Below, piece after piece: positions 8,380 through 14,671 of a stretch of 64,000 nt of DNA (positions are counted from its first letter, which is position 1; every line of letters starts with the position of its first letter). Source of the DNA: Porphyromonas pasteri (lineage in GTDB: Bacteria > Bacteroidota > Bacteroidia > Bacteroidales > Porphyromonadaceae); contig NZ_BMPU01000001.1 in NCBI RefSeq assembly GCF_014647755.1, positions 682,001 to 746,000 of the forward strand, in the 5' to 3' direction. A program made the translations under genes and the position numbers. The notes below the pieces were generated by a model that saw only the letters and a program-made list of their open reading frames with translations, was not told where the DNA came from and did not search any database.

Positions 8380-8967
8380 ATGAAGAAGATGATCATCGCA
8401 GCCGTTGCGCTGCTCGCCAGCACCTTTGCAGTGCAAGCTCAGGAAGTCCATCCCCGTCTCGAAGTCGCGGGGAACTTCTCCACGAATATTGCAAAGGACG
8501 CTAGTGGCTACTCTGTCAAGGACTACAAGACTCGTCCAGGCTTCCGCGTCGCTGGGGCTGTCGAAGTCGGTCTCCTTGGCCCACTCTATATAGCTCCTGG
8601 TGTTGCCTTCCAGCAGAACGGGAGTAAGCTGGGCGACCAGACGACCACGCTGAACTACCTGAGCGTACCCGTCAACCTCGGTCTACGCCTGGGCCTCGGT
8701 GGGCTTGCAGTATCTATCGAAGGGGGACCATCGTTCTCCTATGGTGTCTCCTCCAGCTCCACCGCTAAGGATGTCCTCCTCGACTTCCAGAATGGTGGTC
8801 TCAAGCGCTTCGATACGGGCGTCAATGCTTCGGTCGCTGTTCACCTCAGCAGCCTGTACTTCCGACTGGGTTCGGACATCGGTCTGACGAACATCTACAA
8901 GCAGAAGGCCAGTGAAGAGAGCCTCAAGAACGCATCCTTCTACCTCGGTGTCGGTCTGCGCTTCTAA
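8380..8967 (+). CDS. Small outer membrane beta-barrel protein (PorT/OMP_b-brl family)
   Basis: A 195-residue exported protein: signal peptide MKKMIIAAVALLASTFAVQA ending at AQ, then alternating polar/hydrophobic strands with Gly and aromatic residues (PLYIAPGVAFQQNG, LSVPVNLGLRLGLGG, SLYFRLGSDIGL) and a C-terminal strand finishing on Phe (FYLGVGLRF), the usual BAM signal. This pattern is that of the 8-stranded OmpX/PorT-like barrels abundant in Bacteroidetes. No substrate can be named. It is followed by a strong terminator at 9004-9044 and preceded by a short gap after deaD, so it is probably monocistronic or read with deaD. Confidence 0.8.
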   Translation: MKKMIIAAVALLASTFAVQAQEVHPRLEVAGNFSTNIAKDASGYSVKDYKTRPGFRVAGAVEVGLLGPLYIAPGVAFQQNGSKLGDQTTTLNYLSVPVNLGLRLGLGGLAVSIEGGPSFSYGVSSSSTAKDVLLDFQNGGLKRFDTGVNASVAVHLSSLYFRLGSDIGLTNIYKQKASEESLKNASFYLGVGLRF

Positions 8968-9003
8968 GAAGCACACCATACTCTATTACTATTATTAGAG
9001 CAA

Positions 9004-9044
9004 GCAGGCCCTCCTGCCTCCTTCATCGGGGCGGGAGGGCCTGC
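9004..9044 (+). terminator. Intrinsic terminator after the beta-barrel gene
   Basis: Fifteen-base GC-rich inverted repeat, GCAGGCCCTCCTGCC (9004-9018) with GGCGGGAGGGCCTGC (9030-9044), then a pyrimidine-rich ACTCTTATCTCCTCCT tail. Confidence 0.8.
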
Positions 9045-9114
9045 ACTCTTATCTCCTCCTATTATATAAAGTATAAGAGTGAACCGCACGAGTTGCATCC
9101 GGTTTACATGATAT

Positions 9115-9336
9115 ATGAATACAAGCTCCTCCCGCCCTAAGAAGGGTGACCGTATTGACTTCATCCTCCAGCTGTGGTTCTTCGTACTGGCCATCGGCTC
9201 TATCATCGCTTTCTTTGCCTGCCGCAGTACCTATCCCCTACTCTTTCAGAGCCTCGGGATGGCAGCTATCGTCATACGCGTCATCTACTATGTGAAGCTC
9301 CTCCTGCTCTCACGCCGTGACGACAAGCGAAAGTAA
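9115..9336 (+). CDS. Small two-helix membrane protein, unknown function
   Basis: A 73-residue protein with a basic N-terminus (residues 1-15), two hydrophobic helices (about 18-37 and 43-63) and a basic tail (SRRDDKRK), predicting both ends in the cytoplasm. It is preceded by an A/T-rich stretch and followed 45 bp later by the HAD gene, with which it may be co-transcribed. I do not recognise a family. Codon use resembles the neighbours, and the hydrophobic-segment layout argues that it is a real gene. Confidence 0.6.
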   Translation: MNTSSSRPKKGDRIDFILQLWFFVLAIGSIIAFFACRSTYPLLFQSLGMAAIVIRVIYYVKLLLLSRRDDKRK

Positions 9337-9381
9337 GTAGCCCCACGAAGTCCCCAGCCTATATTATATACCTTTACTCAC

Positions 9382-10080
9382 ATGCATAAGACTGCTATGG
9401 AGCGCCCGTACAAGGCGCTCTTCATTGATGTTGACAATACGCTTCTGACCTTCCGTCCCTCAGCTGAGATAGCTTTTCGGAAGACCTTCGAAGCTATGGG
9501 CGTGACCTACGAGCCTAGCTACTACGAAGTCTATTATTGGATCGGCGATGTACTCTGGACGCAGCAGCAGCGCCAAGAGATAACCGTACAGGAGATCCAC
9601 GACACGATCTTCCACCGTCTCTTAGCGGCACTCGCCATCGACGCGGATGCCGATGCCTTCGGGAAGTTCTTCCATCAGCAGCTCCACGAAGAAGCCATCT
9701 TAGAGCCAGAAGCCGCTGAAGCACTCAGCTATCTCAGCGAGCGCTACAAGCTCTATGTGGCCTCCAATGGTATGCTCGAGATGCAGCGCTCACGCCTGCA
9801 GGTCGCAGGGATCCTACACTACTTCTCCGACCTCTTTGTCTCGGATGATATCGGGGCAGAGAAGCCTTCCGAGGCCTTCTTTGAGGAAGCCATGCGCCGA
9901 AGCGGTGTAGCCCCCAATGAAGTCCTCTTTATCGGAGACAGCCTTCAAGCCGATATGATGGGTGCCCTTCGCAGTGGTATCGACCGCTGCTGGTACAATA
10001 GCCACGCAGCTCCAGTACCCGAGAGCCTTCCCTTGAACCACGTCATCCAGCGCCTAAGCGAAGTAAAGACCTTCCTGTAA
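9382..10080 (+). CDS. HAD-family phosphatase, YjjG-like (noncanonical pyrimidine nucleotidase type)
   Basis: Haloacid-dehalogenase-superfamily hydrolase that dephosphorylates a small substrate through an aspartyl intermediate. The 232-residue product has motif I IDVDNTL (nucleophile and general acid Asp), a helical cap with many aromatic residues, motif II VASNG, motif III with Lys in GAEKPSEAFFEEA, and motif IV FIGDSLQADMMGAL. Cap type and spacing fit the YjjG subgroup, which hydrolyses dUMP/dTMP and noncanonical pyrimidine nucleotides; other HAD substrates remain possible. Two starts are possible: ATG 9382 (MHKTAMERP) or ATG 9394 (MERPYKALF); a -7-like TACCTTTA at 9369-9376 is so close to 9382 that 9394 may be the true start. 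Confidence 0.85.
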   Translation: MHKTAMERPYKALFIDVDNTLLTFRPSAEIAFRKTFEAMGVTYEPSYYEVYYWIGDVLWTQQQRQEITVQEIHDTIFHRLLAALAIDADADAFGKFFHQQLHEEAILEPEAAEALSYLSERYKLYVASNGMLEMQRSRLQVAGILHYFSDLFVSDDIGAEKPSEAFFEEAMRRSGVAPNEVLFIGDSLQADMMGALRSGIDRCWYNSHAAPVPESLPLNHVIQRLSEVKTFL

Positions 10081-10100
10081 GCCCTGGTCCCCACTCAAAT

Positions 10101-10177
10101 GTTATATTACTTTTCGATGAATGTTATATTACTTTTCGGCGAAGGTTATATTACTTTCTGATGGAGGTCGTAATACC
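10101..10177 (+). repeat. 22-bp periodic array, core GTTATATTAC
   Basis: GTTATATTAC starts at 10101, 10123 and 10145, and a degenerate GTCGTAATAC at 10167: four units with exactly 22-bp spacing. Linkers TTTTCGATGAAT, TTTTCGGCGAAG and TTTCTGATGGAG are also similar. The core is an imperfect palindrome (GTnATATnAC). It lies between the HAD gene stop and the tRNA-Arg promoter; bases 10181-10250 hold nothing recognisable. Confidence 0.8.
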
Positions 10178-10250
10178 GCCTTCTGAAAGCCCTCCCATGT
10201 AGCCCCCGAAGTCTCCCACTTTCCCACAAGGAAGGAGTCCAAAGAATTCG

Positions 10251-10258
10251 TATCTTTG
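10251..10258 (+). promoter_or_regulatory. Promoter -7 box for tRNA-Arg
   Basis: TATCTTTG followed by CG, 65 bases before the mature tRNA-Arg 5' end. Confidence 0.6.
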
Positions 10259-10323
10259 CGCTGGCTACGCCACTATGGAAGCGGAATTTCACGTATTCTT
10301 GATAGTGACGCTGTCAGCAAAAT

Positions 10324-10397
10324 GGCTCAGTAGCTTAGTTGAATAGAGCGTCAGATTCCGGTTCTGAAGGTCGAGGGTTTGAGTCCCTCCTGGGTCA
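10324..10397 (+). tRNA. tRNA-Arg (anticodon CCG)
   Basis: Full cloverleaf of 74 bases: acceptor GGCTCAG/CTGGGTC (with G-U pairs), D arm GCTT...GAGC, anticodon stem TCAGA/TCTGA around the loop TTCCGGT giving anticodon CCG for codon CGG, T arm GAGGG-TTTGAGT-CCCTC, discriminator A. The CCA end is not encoded. The T loop TTTGAGT departs from the usual TTCGAnT at the third position. Confidence 0.95.
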
Positions 10398-10445
10398 CAT
10401 CCGCATAGCTCCTTGAGTTTGTTTCTGCAAACCGAGAAGAATGCG

Positions 10446-10453
10446 TATCTTTG
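10446..10453 (+). promoter_or_regulatory. Promoter -7 box for tRNA-Ser
   Basis: TATCTTTG 50 bases before the tRNA-Ser 5' end; the tRNA-Arg and tRNA-Ser genes therefore look separately transcribed. Confidence 0.6.
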
Positions 10454-10503
10454 CAGCGATTTCGGAGGATGGAGAGAGTCTCCTCTTCTCGTGATCGACC
10501 ATC

Positions 10504-10588
10504 GGAGAGATGGCAGAGTGGTCGAATGTGGCGGTCTCGAAATCCGTTGTACCGCAAGGTACCGGGGGTTCGAATCCCTCTCTCTCCG
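10504..10588 (+). tRNA. tRNA-Ser (anticodon CGA)
   Basis: Class II tRNA of 85 bases: acceptor GGAGAGA/TCTCTCC with discriminator G, anticodon loop CTCGAAA giving CGA for codon TCG, long variable arm with the GTACC-GCAA-GGTAC hairpin, T arm GGGGG-TTCGAAT-CCCTC. The anticodon stem GCGGT/TCCGT has an unusual U31-U39 mismatch next to the loop. No encoded CCA. Confidence 0.95.
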
Positions 10589-10595
10589 CGGTAAA

Positions 10596-10628
10596 GGGTG
10601 CAAATCGCTTGCGATTTGCACCCTTTTT
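10596..10628 (+). terminator. Intrinsic terminator after tRNA-Ser
   Basis: Perfect 13-base inverted repeat GGGTGCAAATCGC (10596-10608) with GCGATTTGCACCC (10611-10623), followed by TTTTT. The two-base loop makes it nearly a perfect palindrome. Confidence 0.9.
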
Positions 10629-10656
10629 CTATACCTAAGGAAATGAGGGTAAGCCC

Positions 10657-11250
10657 CTACCCTTCTTCGCTGAGATGGGTAAGGGCTTCGGTGAGGGTGT
10701 AGTGCTGAGCGGTAGCTTGGGGCTTTCGGTAGCGGCGGATCAAGCCTCGGAGGGGGCGCCACAGCGAACTAAAGTCCCGCACACTACGCGTGCTGACTTC
10801 GCCCTCCTCGCTTACCAGCGTGCAGCGATTGCTCCCAGAGAGCGGGCTACCAGCCACACGCGTCACGAAGTGCTGGCCCCCACGCTTGTCCATGATGAGC
10901 GCAGCATCACACAGCGTCCAGAGCTCAATGTACGCACCCAGTGTCGCCTCGGGGAAGGCGCCCAGATACGCCAAGCCATTCAGCTCGGCTATGGGAGTGA
11001 GGAACATTCGGCTATCCGAAAGAATGCGCTCACGATACCGCCACAAGAGGGGCACGCTTTGGCGAAAGAGCTCCGTAGCCTCGGTACGTGCTTCGGGCGT
11101 CAGTGGTGCGGGGAGAGATGTAGCGGGATAGAGACGTAGCAGGGTACCATCCATACGACGCAGCTGCCCCTCGGGGTGGTCAGTCGAATAGATAGTGTGG
11201 GAGCGGGATGCGAGCTCCTCTGTCAAAGTAGATGTAGCTTGGGTAGTCAT
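10657..11250 (-). CDS. Protein of unknown function
   Basis: A 197-residue protein starting at the ATG at 11250 (MTTQATSTLTEELASR), directly preceded on its strand by an A-rich AAAATAAAAGGT stretch; the frame extends upstream but without a sensible start. No signal peptide or membrane segment is visible. It is moderately rich in Leu, Arg and Thr with predicted mixed alpha/beta content, and has a RYRERIL-SDSRMFL central part and a Ser/Arg-rich C-terminus. I do not recognise a family. It lies 198 bp downstream of the helicase-nuclease gene on the same strand; that gap contains two short hairpins (ACGGCTCGTAGCCGT and CTTCCCTTCCTGGGAAG) and no clear promoter box. Its product could be functionally linked to the helicase, but nothing in the sequence proves it. 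Confidence 0.6.
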   Translation of the reverse strand: MTTQATSTLTEELASRSHTIYSTDHPEGQLRRMDGTLLRLYPATSLPAPLTPEARTEATELFRQSVPLLWRYRERILSDSRMFLTPIAELNGLAYLGAFPEATLGAYIELWTLCDAALIMDKRGGQHFVTRVAGSPLSGSNRCTLVSEEGEVSTRSVRDFSSLWRPLRGLIRRYRKPQATAQHYTLTEALTHLSEEG

Positions 11251-11448
11251 ACCTTTTATTTTTAGATGAGACGATACGTCCTCTCGTGTCAGGCAGGGAG
11301 TCTGCCTCTCGCACCTTGCCCCGTATGCGGATAGGTTGCGGACGGCTCGTAGCCGTTCTCTGGACACTTCTGATGAAAGACACTTCCCTTCCTGGGAAGC
11401 ACCACGAAGATAGGCTTTTTCTAATAATCGCAGTGCCTTACTGCAGGC

Positions 11449-14166
11449 CTACAATAAAGTAGTCAATCGCTCTCTCAGCATATCGACCGTCACCATATCT
11501 GTCGTAGAGATGCGATAGGGAGGGAGATCATACTTGGAGAGAAGACGGTCTTTGAGTGCATCTCGGGCCTGCTGCGTGGCACTCCCCTTATGGAAGCTCC
11601 AGCCATCGACCTCGATGACGAGTAGCGGACGCTTCGTCAGCGAATTATAGACGAGGAAGTCCACGTGCGAGAGAGGACTCTTGACGAAAGCTCGCTCCTC
11701 AGCATCCAGTAGCGACGTATCAGCGATGAGTCTCTCAAGGGGATAGTGACAGAGTACGGAAAGCTCGCTACGCCCCACCTCATTGAGAGCCTTGAGTAGC
11801 GTATCATAGAAGAGCGTCTCAGATAGTTGGTCTGAGACCTGATGCTTGGACTGATAAGCCAGGCGCTCCGTAGTGTACTGCGTATATAGCAGGTCAAAGA
11901 CCGAGCGCAGCTTGCTCTCCTTTACCTCGAAGTTGTTGTACTGAATGTAGCTGATGAGCTGAGATAGGATACTCCCCTCAGGCAGATCATTCCCTGTCGC
12001 CACGATACAGAGATGAGTCTTGGCACGAGAGATAGCTACGTTGAGGAGGTTCGGATCGTCAGAGAACTCCGTCGGACTATTGTCCACCATGCTCATGATG
12101 ATCGTGTCGCACTCTCGCCCCTGATACTTGTGCACCGTACTTGCGATATCCATGCCCAGCATCTGGTTGATAGCCTGCGCCTGATCTTTATAGGGGGTGA
12201 TGATACCGATACTCCCCTGATCCTGAAACTCTGGTAGCACTTCCTGCGTGATGACGTCTATCTCACGCTGGTTGAAGTGTCCTCGGGCATGATTCCCCTT
12301 CACGGTGCGTAGGACTTGAAGCACCTTCTCCTCACCCTTATCCGTCGTCATGGAGATTAGCTCACCGTCATAGAAGCGCTGATTGCAGAACTCAATGATC
12401 TTGGGGTGGCAACGATAGTGCTCACGTAGCAGCGTCACGGGGGCATCCTTGAAGGTCTCTAAGCAAGACTTCAGGAAGCTATGCGTCACAGCATCATATC
12501 GGTCATCGACCTGGTAGGTCTCTCTTATCGCTTTGAGAGCAAGGGTCTCCTCTCGGCTTACTACATTAGGTAGCTGCTTGTCATCCCCTACGATCACAGC
12601 ATTCATAGCACACGATAGGGTCAATGCTCCCGTCTTGATATCGATCTGCGAAGCCTCGTCCATGATGACATAGTCAAAGACATAATCGGGATTGATATTC
12701 CCATTCGATCGGTATGTACTACTCAGCACCACGGGATATTCCTTGAGGAAAGCCTCCGTCTTGAGCTTGAAGTCTCTGATAGTGAACTGGCATCGGACAC
12801 CGCCACTATCATAGCGCTTGCTTACCTTGCTTTTGAGAAGCTGGAGCGACGAGGTCGTAAGCTCCTTGACGCTCTGCTTTAAGTCGATGGACTGAAGACG
12901 CTGTGCGACTACTGAAAGCTCCTTCTCTATCTTAGACTGAGAAGCCTCATAGTAGGCATCTTCCAGGCAAGCGATGACCTCCGCAAACTCTCTCTTGAGG
13001 AACGAGAAGGCCTGCGGTCCTAAAGTGAATGCACTCTTCAAGCGAAACCAAAAGCTGGGTCGCTCCGACCGCTCTGCGAGCTGCTGAAAACGCGTAAGTA
13101 AGGCCATCAACCCTGCAGGAGACTTATCCTTCAGCCAGCTGACGTCTTGCCCGATAGTCTCATTAAGGAGATCATTATACTGACGCTCCGTCTGCAAGGC
13201 ATTGAGCTCGGCCCGTAGCTGAGCCTGCTTCGTCTGGTCATCAAAGCCCTGAGACACCTTCCGCAGAGCCTCCTTGGCGACCTTCTTGACCGCCGAAGCA
13301 TCCTCGAGCGCCCATCCCTCCATATCGGGGTAATAGGGCTGCTGCTGTTGGATGAAGGCCTCCTTGTTCTCGGAGTTCCCCAGCTGTGCCACGAGGAAGT
13401 CCAAGCCTTCACGCTGGAGCTTCTCGGCAATATTCTCTACGGCAGAATTATTGTTTGAGACCACCAATATAGTCTTGCCTGCGAGGAGCAAGTTCGCGAT
13501 GATATTGAGGATCGTCTGCGTCTTCCCCGTACCTGGAGGCCCCTGCACGATACTCACCTGATGGCACAGGGCTGCCTCCACCGCGGCCTTTTGGCTGGCA
13601 TTGCAACCAAAGGGATAGTAGACCTGCCGTGGCATAGAGCGCATAGCCAGCTTCCTCTTATCACCAAGGTACTGAGCAAGGGGCACGTTATCTCGCTTCA
13701 CATCCACCAGACGGTAGGACTTCGCTAAGATATTTGTCCCGTCGCTGGCGCATAGTCCCGTCTCAGCTGCGAGCTTCTTCAGATAGTCCCACGTAGAGCC
13801 CCCCGTCAGGTCTATCGGCGTGCGGGTAATATAGACCTCCCGACCATCAAGGCACTCTACATAGCCATTCGTATGGGTCACTCGATAGAAATTGTACGTG
13901 GAGTAGGCGAAGCACAGGAGCTCTGCAATGTCGGAGATGCGCTTATTCCGGACGTAGAGCCCCCTATGCACGACGTTGATTGGCTTGGGATCTTTCAGAT
14001 AAAGGAGGCGAGCTTTATTGTACTGGAAGACACGAGGAGAGGTATTGAAGCGCACCAACCATCCTCCATGCTCACTGACATCTATGGACTCGACCTGCTC
14101 GGTGATAAACATTCGTTTGTCCCCCTGCCGCTCCAAGTCTATGATCATACACCGCCTTGCATCCAT
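11449..14166 (-). CDS. Superfamily I helicase with C-terminal DUF2726-like nuclease domain
   Basis: A 905-residue cytoplasmic AAA_11/AAA_12 (Upf1/Dna2-like) helicase. The first 180 residues are an unassigned domain; Walker A GPPGTGKT lies at about 209-216, followed by the long insertion (coiled-coil-like, about 290-440) seen in this family, Walker B as DEASQ, motif III GDDKQLP, then the second RecA domain with the HYRCHPKI, GIITPYKDQ, VHKYQGRE and NVAISRAK motifs. The last 120 residues (HVDFLVYNS...LLVIEVDGWSFHKGS...KDRLL) match the DUF2726-type restriction-endonuclease-like fold with its D and E-x-D residues. Such helicase-nuclease fusions occur in DNA repair and in anti-phage islands. No methylase or other defence gene is adjacent, so defence is only a possibility. 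Confidence 0.88.
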   Translation of the reverse strand: MDARRCMIIDLERQGDKRMFITEQVESIDVSEHGGWLVRFNTSPRVFQYNKARLLYLKDPKPINVVHRGLYVRNKRISDIAELLCFAYSTYNFYRVTHTNGYVECLDGREVYITRTPIDLTGGSTWDYLKKLAAETGLCASDGTNILAKSYRLVDVKRDNVPLAQYLGDKRKLAMRSMPRQVYYPFGCNASQKAAVEAALCHQVSIVQGPPGTGKTQTILNIIANLLLAGKTILVVSNNNSAVENIAEKLQREGLDFLVAQLGNSENKEAFIQQQQPYYPDMEGWALEDASAVKKVAKEALRKVSQGFDDQTKQAQLRAELNALQTERQYNDLLNETIGQDVSWLKDKSPAGLMALLTRFQQLAERSERPSFWFRLKSAFTLGPQAFSFLKREFAEVIACLEDAYYEASQSKIEKELSVVAQRLQSIDLKQSVKELTTSSLQLLKSKVSKRYDSGGVRCQFTIRDFKLKTEAFLKEYPVVLSSTYRSNGNINPDYVFDYVIMDEASQIDIKTGALTLSCAMNAVIVGDDKQLPNVVSREETLALKAIRETYQVDDRYDAVTHSFLKSCLETFKDAPVTLLREHYRCHPKIIEFCNQRFYDGELISMTTDKGEEKVLQVLRTVKGNHARGHFNQREIDVITQEVLPEFQDQGSIGIITPYKDQAQAINQMLGMDIASTVHKYQGRECDTIIMSMVDNSPTEFSDDPNLLNVAISRAKTHLCIVATGNDLPEGSILSQLISYIQYNNFEVKESKLRSVFDLLYTQYTTERLAYQSKHQVSDQLSETLFYDTLLKALNEVGRSELSVLCHYPLERLIADTSLLDAEERAFVKSPLSHVDFLVYNSLTKRPLLVIEVDGWSFHKGSATQQARDALKDRLLSKYDLPPYRISTTDMVTVDMLRERLTTLL

Positions 14167-14336
14167 ATCTCTGAGTAAAAATCAACCAATTACTATAAGT
14201 CTCTGCAGCTATCTTCCACTGCGAAGAAGCCCCTTATGAGGCATCTAAATTACCAAGAATAGTAGATAGTTCTGCGGGGGCTGAGGGCGGCGTAGCAGGG
14301 CGTTTGTTCGGGACGGGAGGAGGCTATGGCGGGAGG

Positions 14337-14480
14337 ACGTATACCTTGCGGGGGCAAAACGTATACGTTTCATGCCCAAGACGTATACGTTTCACACTCG
14401 AAACGTATACGTTTTCACCGCCAAACGTATACGTTGTGCTCGCGATACGTATACGTTCTGATGAGAAGAGGTATACGTTC
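14337..14480 (+). repeat. 22-bp periodic array, core AACGTATACGTT
   Basis: Seven units of the palindrome ACGTATACGT start at 14337, 14359, 14381, 14403, 14425, 14447 and 14469: every step is exactly 22 bp. The five inner units are perfect; the first reads ACGTATACCT and the last AGGTATACGT, so decay is at the edges. Flanking A and T residues extend most cores to the 12-bp AACGTATACGTT. The 10-bp linkers differ (for example TTCATGCCCAAG, TTCACACTCGAA, TTTCACCGCCAA). The array lies 170-315 bp upstream of the helicase start and downstream of the first receptor gene. Bases 14167-14336 and 14481-14580 show nothing further. Confidence 0.92.
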
Positions 14481-14590
14481 GGGCCGTGCAACCGATGAAG
14501 CAGGCACTTTGAGCGAAGGAGAAAGCAGAGTGAAGGCGCAAGCTTTGGGTGAAGGAAGTAGCGGCCTGCATACAATCGAGGGATACAGCA

Positions 14591-14629
14591 AGCCCCCAGC
14601 AGGCGCCACGAGGACGGCTGCTGGGGGCT
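14591..14629 (-). terminator. Terminator of receptor copy 1
   Basis: Inverted repeat AGCCCCCAGCAG (14591-14602) with CTGCTGGGGGCT (14618-14629), 42 bp downstream of the stop of the gene at 14672. The same hairpin follows copy 2. Confidence 0.75.
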
Positions 14630-14671
14630 TTGCTTTAGCGGGAGTGACCCAAGAGCGGGAGCGGCAGGACG

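Noticed and set aside
14337-14480. Reading the 22-bp arrays as CRISPR
   Set aside because: Repeats are only about 10-12 bp and the gaps about 10 bp, far below CRISPR repeat and spacer lengths; no cas gene is present and the linkers are not spacer-like.
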